A DNA stretch of 64,000 nt from Adiantum capillus-veneris (taxonomy: Eukaryota > Streptophyta > Polypodiopsida > Polypodiales > Pteridaceae): the NCBI GenBank assembly GCA_014529385.2, contig CM043951.1, positions 107,889,884 through 107,953,883 of the forward strand, given 5' to 3'. This document shows positions 15,787-27,636 of the stretch, in pieces. How positions within the stretch are numbered: position 1 is the stretch's first letter; each line of letters starts with the position of its first letter. The position numbers were made by a program, and so were the translations under genes. Under the pieces are notes generated by a model. It was not told the origin of the DNA and did not search any database. It saw only the letters and a program-made list of their open reading frames with translations.

Positions 15787-16582
15787 GTTTGGACTCTCCA
15801 TATCAGCCGTAGGATATGTTTTTTCATGTGGATGATAACACATGTAGGATTGTCTTTTGGTACTTGGTCGACAGTCACTGGTTACAACCCCGACTTGTCA
15901 ATGATGTACTTCGGAGCTTTAGTCTTTGAGGCATTGTTTTTGGGTCCGTCCGTTTGCGCAGGCAGTGTGGATGGCAGTTTGTTCTTTATTGATTAGAGTG
16001 GATGTTCACGATGGGTTCATGCGTGGGGAGCAGTTGCATGGCATCAATTTTCGGGATCATACACCTCTTGTCAGGGCTTGCCAACAGATCCGGTCTTCAT
16101 GCTTACTACCTTGGGTTATAGACCAGGCACTCTACAGATGATCCCAAATGCAGGTGACCAATTGGCCCTCTTCTAGTGAGACACATTGTTCACCCCGATA
16201 TGTAGCATCACGCTTAGGATGATGTGTCCACATTCTGGGCTGGCAGTCCTCCCCTACGTCCACATTTTGACAGCCATCTTGATAGAGCTACTGCATACTC
16301 TTTGTAGTCAGTGGGGTTCAGCCTCCTCCAGGGCAGCGGAGTAGCGTCGATGTGCCTTTCTTCACACATGGGCGCGATCATTAGTTGTGTTCCGTCGAGA
16401 TCAGCGTCACATTATATGGCATTACACTCCCCCACAATGGCTCATTTTACATTCATCGTACAGGCCACCCTAATATTTATATAGCCTACACATTGTCACT
16501 CTTCGTTTGTAGTTCCTCTGGGTGATAGGCCATCGAGCATTTCCCGAGGTCTCTTATGTACACAAAATACATCCCCTTTTTT
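15787..16582 (+). mobile_element. LINE family B, copy B2, right part and 3' end
   Basis: Continues LINE B2 after the copia insertion and aligns with 9800-10627 of copy B1 (GGATATGTTTTTTCATGTGG, GGGCAGCGGAG.AGCGTCGATG). It ends at ACATCCCCTTTTTT, matching the end of B1, and is followed by a short GA-rich tract (16587-16612) that also touches the 3' end of LINE A4 in opposite orientation. Confidence 0.8.
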
Positions 16583-16612
16583 ACATAGAGAGACAGAAAG
16601 AAAGAAAGAGAT

Positions 16613-18245
16613 ATTTAATGTCTATAAAAAGGCCGAACTCGGCCTATGAGACAAATCAAAGTACATGAGGTGGGTGTCCTCTGTGTATCCATAAAGGATA
16701 AAAGGTACAAAAATAAAAGTAAGCTATCCTGGGTAATGACTGGGGGAGGAGGTAAGTGATACAAGGGTGGGGGGGGGAAGCTCCAAAACTGGGGAAAGAT
16801 GCAAACCTATATGTTGAAGTAAATACAATCATGAGATGCTATCCTATCTCTAGCTCCATCCAGTCCCATAGTCGGGATGTAATACATAATGCATGGGCTG
16901 ATAGGGTGTGAACAATCCGCGTAAGATGGCGGTTGGATCTGCTAAAGCTCGAATGCGTCACTCCTCCAAAGATCTATAGTAGTGCTCCTCGATCTCCTGG
17001 ATCTCTCTCTGGTGTAGGCGAGGTGCCCTACGTCCATGGGTACGTGGGCGTCTGCGAGCTCGGACCTCCTCAGCCTGCTATAGAGTCTCTTCTCTCTGGA
17101 TGGTCAGAGGTGATGGTGTTGTTGTGGGCCTTTGAAAAAAGTCGGTGACCTGTGTCTGGCGCTTGTCTCTCACACCTGATGTCGCTTGGAGGAGGGAGTC
17201 CCGATGCTGCTGTGCCTCTATGAGGAAGCCGCCGAACTGCCGCTAGTCTCTGGACTCAAAAATCTGATGTAGGGCGGGCTGATCTGCAAACAAGGTCGGA
17301 TATGTGCCTCTAATCTCCTAATATGCTCTACATCTGCATACATAATGCTCCTCGCCCTTAACCTCTGCTGTGCAAAGTCTGCATATCCTCTCTGCTCTGG
17401 GAACATGTGCAACTCTCCCTGCCTCAATCTCTAGATGGTGTGATGATACTCTGAGCTGTCCAATGGCGACCCGTGATCTATGTGGCATGTAGACATTCAT
17501 GTATCTCGGTCTCTGGATGAACCCATCTACTAGAATGGTCAGGAAGGGGTCTCTGTAGTACTGTCTCTTCGTAGGAAGAGACTCTCTGGGTGTGATCCAT
17601 GTCTCCCTGATGTATAGCTGCCAGAGATCCTGTCGGAGAACTCGATTCCTCTCGGTGTGTGAGAGGCGTATGTGAGGGGAGTCAAGATCATACTGAAAAG
17701 GAGGCAGATCCGTGATGTCCAAGCCATGGGATGTAAACCACTCTATGACCTGTGAGTACCATGCCCTCGTGTCCCCCTCCTGATGCAACTGTATCGATGC
17801 CTCAAAAGCTTTGCGGGTGAGTTTGTCTGATGGGAGCTCTCGCATGCGCTGGATGAAACAAACTATCTGAAAGAGGGCCTCTACTAGCATCGGAGGTGCA
17901 ACTAGCTCTGCTCTAATGATGTCATGTGGTACTAAGGGTTTGCTGTGGAGCAAACGAGAGATCATGATGATCTGTGGTGCTCTATCTGTGACCATAGAGA
18001 TGCTGATAGCCGTGGTGCCCATACTGCGGCTGCATACATCATGGCAGGTGTGATTAGAGTGTCAAAAAGCCACCCCTTGGTGTGGGGCTTCTGGAAGTGG
18101 GCCTGATGGCATCTGCGCTCCAAGGTGGCCAATCTGCATATCCTCGTGTAAGCCGGTCTCGGGCTGCCTGGGCCATGGAAAATCTGCCAGTGGTGCCAGT
18201 GAAGTCAACCCCATGTATACATATGAATCAACCACATCGACCTGC
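16613..18245 (-). mobile_element. LINE family A, copy A4, 5' truncated
   Basis: Minus-strand fragment holding the C-terminal half of a family A ORF2. The frame 18022-17318 includes PLVPHDIIRAELVAPP and a zinc-finger-like end, CRLCTAEVKGEEHYVCRCRAY (C-x2-C...H-x3-C). Further on, 17135-17158 encodes the PIP-box-like QTQVTDFF. The 3' UTR carries the inverted repeat AGGCCGA-AC-TCGGCCT (about 16631-16646) and ends at a GA/GAAA tract. The 5' side stops near 18245, losing endonuclease and most of the RT. Confidence 0.85.
17318..18022 (-). pseudogene. LINE A4 ORF2 C-terminal region
   Basis: 234 open codons from the region after the RT catalytic core, matching 29264-28575 of copy A2 and the left end of A1 (shared IRAELVAPP, YMNV/YMDTH with a basic residue nearby, and the final Cys-His cluster). 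By position the Cys-His cluster is the usual C-terminal zinc finger of LINE ORF2, thought to bind nucleic acid. It is truncated at its N-terminus and followed by further frames carrying the PIP-like motif. Confidence 0.75.
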
Positions 18246-18299
18246 CCGCCTGTTGCTGTGAGTACTGCTCTGCTCCGAGATGACGGGGATGACGACGAC

Positions 18300-18840
18300 G
18301 ATGTTAGGGCTGAAATCTGCGGTCTTCTATCTGTTGAAAATCTGCTAATCTTTGGGTTGTTTTGGGTGGCTGAAAATGACTGTTTTGGCTGCATTTTTGA
18401 GGGCTGAAAATGGGGGTCTTCTGCATGCATCTAGGGCTGAATCTGCTGCTGTCCAAGAAGGATGAAAACGCTGACCATCTGCTGCGGAATGGGCTGAAAA
18501 CCAAAAACGCTGGCAGATTTGGAAACGCTAGCAAAACGTTGGGCTGATTGGGAAGCACTGGCGATGACTGCAACTGAAAACGCTAGGGATCCGGTACTGC
18601 TCTTGTAGCGTTAGTAAAACGCTGGGGGATCTGGGTATGCTGGCGATGATCAAGGCTGGAAACACCAGGCTAGGGGGGATGGTGACGATGTAGACCAAAA
18701 ACGCTAGTGTTGATGGTGGGAAACGCCAAGTCTGCTGGGTCCTTGATGGTTCTTGCTGAGAAGGTACCTGTTGAACGGGGAGATCCCGCTGCCTCTTCTA
18801 CTAGAAAGTGCTAACTTGGGTTTGCTTATATATTTTCTTA
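18300..18840. repeat. degenerate cluster of GCTGAAAACGCTGG-type repeats
   Basis: Variants of AAAACGCT(A/G)G and GGGCTGAAAA recur many times with irregular spacing. Their reverse complement appears again at 33955-34080 (GCGCTAGCGTTTTCAGCC). It may be a regulatory repeat block of an LTR or a decayed satellite. Not assigned. Confidence 0.5.
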
Positions 18841-19983
18841 GCAAAATTGCGCTACCTACTTTTGTTGGAAAGTCACTTAAAAATAATAAGTGAAAAATGT
18901 CAAAAATAGGGGAAATAGGCTAAATGCATTGGAAAAATCCCCTAACTGATTCTAATGGATTCTGATGGGAATTCTGATGATCATGCTGTGTGCAACCAGA
19001 GGATATGCATCTATGCTAAGTGACTAGTCATGCACGGTCTACGAATAGACTCACAAAAGTGCCAGATCACTTCTAATCTAGACTTGACTAGACTGACTGA
19101 ACCCTGATCATGCTGTAGCTTGTCCACGGACACATAGGGTTGGATGTGTCACGTGACACTTCATCTCCCATTCGGCGTTGCTCTCGCCAATCTTTCCGCG
19201 TAGGGGCAACATAGGTTGGCCGGTAACCTTCATAAACATGGGCATTTGCATATCCAGCCATTCGCTCTATGAGCATGCATCCGGTTTGCAGTTTGGCTCA
19301 CACCATCCGAGTTGGGGCAGCAAAGTCTATTGTTTGCTGGTAACCAACAAGGGCAACGTTGATCCAAGAGGCATTCCATTGTTTGCGAGTAGATGCATCA
19401 TCACCATCCTTGTGTTTTGGACATCTCCACATCACCTAGGGGAGCCTCTCTCTCAAAAGTCGCCGTGGAGGACATCCTCTAGAAGGAACATTATCGAGAC
19501 CATCTTATGCCGTGCATGGAGTTCGGTACCAGTACCTCGCCTTAAGCAGGAGTGGATGTCACGTGCATATGGCTCTATGTTCCACGTGGACACACTTCAT
19601 CGACTTCTAAAGTCAATTTCCCAATTTTGGAACCCTCTTGCATAATCGGTTTGTACACGCGTTTTAGTAGATGTTATTACATTAAGGTGGGCATCTGACA
19701 TGACGTGGATGCAATTTTAGGTTAGAGGAATCCAACGAGCAATTCCCTGTGTCAATCGGATTTCCAGATGTGCAACAGTTTCATTAGAAACTTAGCCTTG
19801 GTCAAAATTTTATAAATTAAATCATTTAATGATTTAATTTGTAGGATTGGTGGATAATTTTCCCTAACTAGCCCTTACGTGAATTATAAGTCCAAAGCTT
19901 GGCCTATAAAGGCAACCCATGAGCCATCGATTGAAGACAAATTACATAGTGCTAGCAAAGGGAGCAAAGCAGCTCAACGTTTT
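18841..19983. other. no gene recognised
   Basis: Roughly 1.1 kb between the repeat cluster and the gypsy LTR. A 155-codon open frame (19178-19645) resembles nothing I recognise and is probably chance or antisense of a decayed element. The last 180 bp are AT-rich with TATAAA near 19905. Confidence 0.4.
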
Positions 19984-22718
19984 TGTCACAAACTGATAAC
20001 GTGGCATGATCGTGCAGACACAAAATGATGATGTGGCATGACCCTGCGGACACAAACTGATGGGACTGTTGACACGGCATTGTACGGATCTATTGACGTG
20101 GCAACGTACGGACCTGACGTGGCACTGTAGGGGCGCCCGTTTTTTGTGCTGACATGCTGACGTGGCATCGCATAGATTTCTACAATTTGCGTTGCTGCTT
20201 TTCGTTGGCATATTTTCAGTTAGAAGCTTTGGAACTCAATTGCTTTTGAGTTTAACTGCTTTTGGCGCTCTGCTTTTGGCATCCCTTGTAAGAATAAATA
20301 AACCCAAGGGGGGTCTCACTTCTCAGAGCATTTGGATGCAGAGTCTGAGAGCAAGCACCCGCGGAAGTTGTACTTTGCTCAAAGATTAATATAAAAGAAA
20401 TACCGAAAGGGGCGCCAGTCTTTGGGGCCAATCTCTCTTGGCACGGAACTACGCCGAGTCGTGTCGATTCTTCAATTTTTGAAGTGAATCTCTTTTGTGT
20501 CGCGACAAAAATCTAGACTTGGGGTGTCTAAGTTTGTTACAACACATTGACTACTGACGAGAGAGAGAGAGAGAGAACTATCTCAAAGAGGGGAAGTGTT
20601 TTGGTTGCGAGGAACAAGGGCACATCTCCGCAAGGTGCCCCCAAAAAGGTACAACGAGGACAGACTAAGACAGGCCAGAGAGTTCTAGAACAGCGGAGGA
20701 ACGTGGCAGAAAAGGCAAGATGAAAGTAGGACTGGTACCGGATTGCATGGGAACTAACCCAAGCCAGATGGATAAAAGTATAGAACATTGCCGCGCATGG
20801 GGCAAAGTGAAAGATCGGAAAGCCCTTATCTTTTTTGATGGAGGAGCCAAGGCCACTTCATTTCACTTGAATTGGCGGCGCGGCTCGAGATTACGCCTGA
20901 CAGGGTGGTGCCACCGGCGGAGGCAGTTCTAGCGGCACCCGGACGGGATGTAGCCATTACACCTGTCATTGGCAGACTTCGTTTGCATTGTCAGGGGTAT
21001 TTAGGGCACGAGGACTTTTCAATCATGCCTTTGGAAGGGTGTGACGTCCTCCTAGGAAACCCTTGGTACCATAAGAACAAGGCCGTGGTCATGTATCGGG
21101 CCAAGAAAGCGACTTTGATAAATGAGATGTATTTGATGTAAAATTGAAGGACGAGTCCATCACTATTGTATCGGCTTCGGCCATTTCAAAATTAATGAAA
21201 TCCAATCTCTTTGTTTACTCGATCTATTTGAAAGAATTGAATGATGAACAATAAACAAACATGTCTGAATTGGACAAAGAACGACAAGAATTTCTGCACA
21301 CACATGTTGACTGTTTCTCAGAAGGCCTGCAAGGCGAGTTACCTCCATCTCGTCCCGAAGACCATACTATTGATGTGATTCCTGGAACCACACCACCGAA
21401 CCGGCCACCTTACCATGTTAGCCGAGCCCAGAATGAAGAAATCATGAACCAAGTGAAAGATCTTCTTGGAAAGGGTTTCATCCAGCCTAGTACTTCATCC
21501 TACTGTTCTCCGGTTTTATGGGTACTAAAGAAAGACGGATCTTGGAGAATGTGCATTGACTATAGAGCTCTCAATAAAATCACCATCAAGAATCGATTCC
21601 CGATTCTCAGGATGAATGATATTCTTGATAGACTTTAGGGATCCTCTTGTTTCAGTAGGATTGATTTGAAAAGCAGATATCATCAGATCGAAATCGCTCC
21701 GGGAGATACAAGACAGCCTTGTGGACAAGCTTTGGTTTATACAAATTTTTGGTAATGCCTTTTGGACTTACCAATGCTCCAGCAACTTTCAACCGAATGA
21801 TGGACAAGATTTTCCGAGAGCATCGATCTTTTGTGGGCACTTTCTTTGATGATATTATAGTTTTCTCCAAGGATGAAGCAGAGTATCATCACCATCTGCT
21901 ACAGGTCTTTGAGGCATTGCGTGATCACAGATTGGTTATTAATGCCAAAAAGAGCGAGTTTTTCTTGCCGGAGATGCATTTCTTGAGACACATCATCTCA
22001 GTAGCAGGAGTACAGATGGACCGGGCCAAAATTGAGACTATCCACGATTGGCATGACTTGAAGAATGTTCATGAAGTTAGAAGCCTTTTGGGCTTGTGTT
22101 CTTACTATCATTGTTTCATTCAGAAGTTTGCAAAGATAGCTTCGCCTTTGCACGTATTGACTCAGAAAGGAGTCCCTTTCTTGTGGGGACCGATAGAGGT
22201 GACTGCCTTTCAGACACTCAAGGAAAAATTGACTACTGGACCAGTGTTGGCTTTGTCAGACTTGCAAAAGCCATTCGAAGTCTATTGTGATGCTTGTGGT
22301 CGTAGTCTGGGAGCGGTGTCATAAATCTTTATAGACATGATCGCAATAAGGATTAGTTAATCCGGCATCAGTGAGTTCCGGGATGGATCTACATGCAATC
22401 ACTAGATACGTTGCTCGCAATCATGGTCTGAGATTTGGAACGAATTTTTCTGTGATTGATTTGTCATGTGATGTCCTGTGATGTCATGTGCACTGATGTG
22501 ATTGTCGTCTTTGTACAAGTGCTAGATGTGTCGTGTCTAGTGCGTCGGTACTTAAGAGTCACTGTCTATTGAATTGGTTTATAGCCTCTGTCTGTTTTGC
22601 ATGCGTAATCGAGGGCGATTACCATTCTTTCAAGAGGAGGGTATGTCACAAACTAATGACGTGGCATGACTTTGCAGACACAAACTGACGACAGTGCATG
22701 ACCCTGCGGACACAAACT
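19984..22718 (+). mobile_element. Ty3/gypsy element, plus strand, internally deleted (Gypsy-1)
   Basis: The 5' LTR (19984-20541, 558 bp) starts TGTCACAAACTGA and ends TGTTACA; a 75-bp 3' LTR start (22644-22718) follows the purine run AAGAGGAGGGTA. Same family as the minus-strand element at 49.7-55.6 kb: similar LTR length and termini, zinc knuckle and 3' leader. The internal region is heavily deleted. It jumps from the LTR straight to the gag zinc knuckle (CFGCEEQGHISARCP near 20599), then protease and RT, and drops from the start of RNase H (near 22320) to the 3' leader. Integrase and chromodomain are absent. The 3' LTR is cut at 22718 by a different repeat. Confidence 0.85.
20570..22322 (+). 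pseudogene. Gypsy-1 gag/protease/reverse transcriptase remnants
   Basis: Pieces in order: zinc knuckle CFGCEEQGHISARCP; retropepsin-like region (about 20800-21140) with LIFFDGGAKA in the active-site position and EGCDVLLGNPWY; RT from 21261 with TIDVIPGTTPPNRPPYHVS, SYCSPVLWVLKKDGSWRMCIDYRALNKITIKN and, after a frame break near 21640-21720, LVMPFGLTNAPATFNRMMD and TFFDDIIVFS (the YxDD-equivalent box). Ends in GRSLGAVS, the start of RNase H. Stops and frameshifts make it inactive. Confidence 0.85.
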
Positions 22719-24226
22719 GTCGCTAAATTGGCTTCGTCTGATAGAAAAATAATTAAGTGAGGGTTTTCTCGCTTGGAACACCAAGGAAAAATAATTCTAA
22801 ATAAATTATTGGAATTTTAAGTGAGGGTTTTTCTCATTGGAGACATCCGAGTACAGAGTATTCCTAGTGCTTTCATTCAGAGTAATGACGGGAACACTGT
22901 GAAAGGGAATATCTGTAAGGCCACCAGGAACGGGTACTTTTGATGCGTCACATCGGATGGGTGACAAGGAGCATCGTGAAGAAGTATCCGACCATCCGTG
23001 AACGGACATCTCTGATGCGTCATAGGATGGGTGACATAGAGCATCACGAAGGAGATTGCACCGTAAGTTCGGTAGGAAAAGACTAGGTGATGGGTATTCC
23101 TGATGCGTCACAAGGTGGCAGACAGGTACATCAGAAAGAGTATCCATAGTCAAGAGGAAATTCCGAACTGTGTTAGAATTGTGGACAAGGAAAAGCAAGC
23201 ACTTGGGTTCAGAGGAAATTTTGAGAAAAAACAGATGCTTTTTGAGAAAGCGGGATTGCTTTTCGGGAAAGCAGATGCTTTCCCGCGAGGACGTCTATGT
23301 CTGCATTGCAAGTGTGTAAGTGATTGCATCCAAGGACGCCTGGAAAGTGCTGTGAAAGCATTGTTTTTTTCTTATAGGGTTTTATTGAGTTTTTGAGCAG
23401 ATTCAGACTATTTCTAAAATACGCCGGCCGTCCACTTAACAAGTGGGCAGCCATCTGATAAATAAGGCAAAAGATCAGCCATCGTTTTTTTCTCTCTTTT
23501 TTTCTGGCGGAACATCGCAAAATTTATTTATTATTAAAAAAAAAAAACGATAAATGGCCGCGATCTTTACGCGAGCAGCCAATGCTCTGATCTTTGCCGT
23601 GGCCAGGGAGCTATAAAAGCATCACACACCTTCTCCCAGAGAGAAGACCAGTTTTCACAAGGAGGAGATGCTGCTGCAGATTTCAACCGCAAAGAAGACG
23701 TTGCCGGTGATGCCCATGGCTGCCCCAAGTGTACCAGATGTCGCCAAGACCCTGTGTGCGAGTTCCCTCGTGAAGAAGTGCCTACGGAGCGTGTTTCCAT
23801 CGCGATAAGTTGCTGCTTTTCTCTGTTTTCAGCCCATAAACGTCGTAGACGCGGCTGATTTACGAGAAGGAACCCAAGAACACACCTCTTTTGTGTGTAG
23901 GATTGGAAGAGAGGATTTTCTATGCAGAGATCTCTTCTGGGGAATTGCTTTTCGAGTACCGAGTTGCATTTCGAGCGTCGAGACTTTGAAGTAACAATTT
24001 TCATGTTATGATCTCTAAGTATTTGTTTGTAGGTGTACTTCCTCTTAGTGAGGGAGTAGGAGTAGAGGAAGGCATGAGCCTCTGTAGGAGAAAGCGCTCT
24101 AAGGAACTAGAGCCAAAGCAGCCCAAGGGTTTCGTACCCAAGTTTTGGAAGCAGATCCACGGATCGAAGAGAGGTAGACTCTCGAGATGTGATCCGGAAG
24201 TTGAAATTCCCAAGGGAAGGACTTCG
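22719..24226 (+). repeat. three-copy repeat, unit 1 (forward)
   Basis: Unit of about 1.5 kb whose reverse complement is at 24915-26468. It contains three copies of TGATGCGTCA (22941, 23013, 23101), each followed by a GGATGGGTGACA-like block, then GCCGGCCG..CACTTAACAAGTGGGC, then TATAAAA at 23612 and a transcribed-looking stretch. The enhancer-like repeats upstream of a TATA box suggest an LTR or other promoter-bearing terminal repeat. No protein family recognised. Confidence 0.75.
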
Positions 24227-24914
24227 TGTCCAGAAAAGCTGTCTCAGAGAATCCCAATGCTCGTGTCACCTTCTCAGAGAATCCCAAGTCTTGTGTCGAC
24301 TTCTACAGAGAGATTTTTTTCCAACTATGCGAGCTTTTCCTTGCAGGACTTAGGGTTCCGCGTGCTTACTTCTCTCTTGGCTTGTCATGGCTTCTTCCCG
24401 TATCTTCCCAGAGTCGTCCTCCTTTACAGAGAAAGAGAGGAGACCATGCTCTTCTACCACTGTCACAAACGGGAGCGCATAACGATATAAAATATACTTG
24501 GATAAATAGAATTTATCACTTAATACTGAAGCCGGAGGAAATAGAGAGAAATAGATAGAGAGAGAGAGATAGAGCGTGAAAATCGACACAGCAGTGGGGA
24601 CCAGAAGATGGGCTGGTCCAACCTCGTAATAGTATCTTTATTACTAAGGAGAAGTCTATACAAGCACTTTAACCGAATGTATTACCACGTTCGTTCTAGA
24701 ATAAGACTTGATGGTTCCCGGAAGCCTCGGCTTTCTATTCCTAGGGCAAACCCCTATTCCAAGGAGCTTCCGTTCCTTATTCAAATCCTCAAGATCAAGG
24801 TTCTCGCCTCTGGATCTCACCTTCCAGACTCAGGGCATGACATCCCTGCAACTCTTTTCCGACTCTGTTCCCAGAGTCCTCTTCCTGCAGAATAACTCTG
24901 CTTTTTTGGACTCA
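24227..24914. other. spacer between inverted copies of the repeat
   Basis: About 690 bp at the centre of the inverted pair, not shared by the arms as far as I can see. It includes TGTCACAAACGGGAG near 24462 and a short GA/TAGA-rich patch near 24541-24575. No gene recognised. Confidence 0.55.
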
Positions 24915-26468
24915 AGTCCTTCCCTTGGGAATTTCAACTTCCGGATCACATCTCGAGAGTCTACCTCTCTTCGATCCGTGGATTTGCTTCCCAAACTTGG
25001 GTACGAAACCCTTGGGCTGATTTGGCTCTAGTTCCTTAGAGCGCTTTCTCCTACAGAAGCTCGTGCCTTCCTCCTCTCCTACTACCTCACTAAGAGGAAG
25101 TACACCTGCAAACAAATACTTAGAGATCATAACATGAAAATCGTTACCTTCAAAGTCTCGACGCTCGAAACGCAACTCGGTTCTCGAAAAGCAATTCCCC
25201 GAAAGAGATCTCTACATAGAAAATCCTCTCTTCCAATCCTACACACAAAAGAGGGGTGTTCTCGGGTTCCTTCTCGTAAATCAGCCCCATCTACCACATT
25301 TATGGGCTGAAAACAGAGAAAAACAGCAACTTGTCGCGATGGAAACAAGCTCTGTAGGCACTTCTTTGCGAGGGAACTCGTGCACTGGGTCTTGGCGACA
25401 TCTGGTACACTTGAGGCAGCCATGGGCATCACCGGCAATGTCTTCTTTGCGGTTGAAATCTGTAGCAACATCTCCTCCTTGCGAAAACTGGTCTTCTCTC
25501 TGGGAGAGGGCGTGTGATGCTTTTATAGCTCCCTGGCAACGGCAAAGATAGCAGAGCATTGGCTGCTCGCGTAGAGATCATGGCCGTTTTTCGTTTTTTT
25601 AATTTAAAAAAAAAAAGAATAAATAAATTTTGCGATGTTCCGCCAGAAAAAAATAGAGAAAAAAACGATGGCTGATCTATTGCCTTATTTATCAGATGGC
25701 TGCCCACTTGCTAAGTGGGCGGCCGGCGTATTTTCAAAATAGTCTGAATCTGCCCAAAAACTCAATAAAACCTTATAAGTTAAAACCAATGCTTTCACAG
25801 CACTTTCTAGGCGTCCTTGGATGCAATCACATACACACTTGCAATGTAGACATAGACTTCCTCGCGGGAAAGCATCTGCTTTTCCAAAAAGCAATCCAGC
25901 TTTCACAGAAAGCATCTGTTTTTCCTCAGTGTTTCCTCTGAACCCATCTTCATTCAAGTGCTTGCTTTTCCTTGTACACAATTCTAACACAGTTCGGAAT
26001 TTCCTCTTGACTATGGATATTCCCTTTTTGATGCACCTGTCACCCACCTTGTGACGCATTAGGAATACCCATCACCTAGTCTTTTCCTACCGAACTTATG
26101 GTACAATCTCCTTCACGATGCTCTATGTCACCCATCCTATGACGCATCAGAGATGTCCGTTCTCGGATGGTCGGATACTTCTTCGCGATGCTCTCTGTCA
26201 CCCATCAGATGTGACGCATTAGAAGTACCCGTTCTTGGTGGCCTTACAGATATTCCCTTTCACAGTGCTCCCGTCATTACTCTGAATGACGCACTAGGAA
26301 TACTTTGTATTCGGATGTCTCCAGTGAGAAAAACCCTCTCACTTAAAATTCCAATAATTTATTTAGAATTATGTTTCCTTGGTGTTCCAAGCGAGAAAAC
26401 CCTCTCACTTATAAATCCAACAATTCATTTAGAATTATTTTTCTATCAGATAAAGCCAATTTAGCAAC
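24915..26468 (-). repeat. three-copy repeat, unit 2 (inverted)
   Basis: Reverse complement of unit 1, beginning GTCCTTCCCTTGGGAATTTC (mirror of the end of unit 1 near 24226) and ending GATAAAGCCAATTTAGC (mirror of the start of unit 1). TGACGCATYA boxes lie at 26052, 26140 and 26212. With unit 1 it forms a large hairpin-capable structure with arms of about 1.5 kb. Arms differ by scattered substitutions and small indels. Confidence 0.8.
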
Positions 26469-27636
26469 AACATCTCTGATGCGTCATAGGATGGGTGACA
26501 TAGAGCATCGTGAAGGAGATTGTACCGTAAGTTCGGTAGGAAAAGACTAGGTGATGGGTATTCCTGATGCGTCACAAGGTGGTGACAGGTGCATCAAAAA
26601 GGAAATATCCATAGTCAAGAGGAAATTCTGAACCGTGTTAGAATTGTGCACAAGGAAAAGCAAGCACTTGAATGAAGATGGGTTCAGAGGAAACTTTGAG
26701 GAACAACGGATGCTTTCTGAGAAAGCGGGATTGCTTTTCAGGAAAGCAGATACTTTCCCGCGAGGAAGTCTATGTCTGCATTGCAAGTGTGTATGTGATT
26801 GCATCCAGGGACGCCTGGAAAGTGCTGTGAAAGCATTGTTTTTAACTTATTAGGTTTTATTGAGTTTTTGGGTAGATTCAGACTATTTCTAAAATACGCC
26901 GGCCGCCCACTTAACAAGTGGGCAGCCATCTGATAAATAAGGCAACATATTAGCCATCGTTTTTTTCTCTCTCTTTTTTTCTGGCGAAACATCGCAAAAT
27001 TTATTATTATTTTTTTTAAAAAAGGGAAAAGAAGCGAAAAACGGCCGTGATCTCTATGCGAGCTGCCAATGCTCTGCTATCTATGCCGTGGCCAGGGAGC
27101 TATAAAAGCATCACACGCCCTCTCCCAGAGAGAAGACCAGTTTTCGCAAGAAGGAGACGTTGCTGCAGATTTCAGCTGCAAAGAAGACGTTGCTGGTGAT
27201 GCCCATGGCTGCCCCAAGTGTACCAGATGTCGCCAAGACCTAGTGCACGAGTTCCCTCGCGAAGAAGTCTCTACGGAGTGTGTTTCCATCGCGACAAGTT
27301 TCTGTTTTCTCTGTTTTCAGCCCATAAACGTCGTAGACGGGGCTGATTTACGAGAAGGAACCCGAGAACACCTCTTTTGTGTGTAGGATTGGAAGAGAGG
27401 ATTTTCTATGTAGAGGTCTCTTCCGGGGAATTGCTTTTCGAGAACCGAGTTGTGTTTCGAGTGTCGAGACTTTGAAGGTAATGATTTTCATGTTATGATC
27501 TCTAAGTATTTGTTTGCAAGTGTACTTCCTCTTAGTGAGGGAGTAGGAGCAGAGGAAGGCATGAGCCTTTGCAGGAGAAAGCGCTCTAAGGAACTAGAGC
27601 CAAATCAGCCCAAGGGTTTCGTACGCAAGTTTGGGA
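26469..27636 (+). repeat. three-copy repeat, unit 3 (forward, 5' truncated)
   Basis: Direct-orientation copy starting at ACATCTCTGATGCGTCATAGG, equivalent to 23006 of unit 1, so it lacks the first ~290 bp. TGATGCGTCA lies at 26477 and 26565 and TATAAAA near 27101. It ends by joining a gypsy protease fragment at about 27637. Confidence 0.8.

Noticed and set aside
19178-19645. 155-codon plus-strand frame as a gene
   Set aside because: Composition and content look like translated antisense or decayed element; no domain, no flanking gene structure.
22719-27636. CRISPR-like or prophage interpretation of the repeated units
   Set aside because: Units are over 1 kb, inverted, and in plant DNA with TATA boxes; no short regular spacers.
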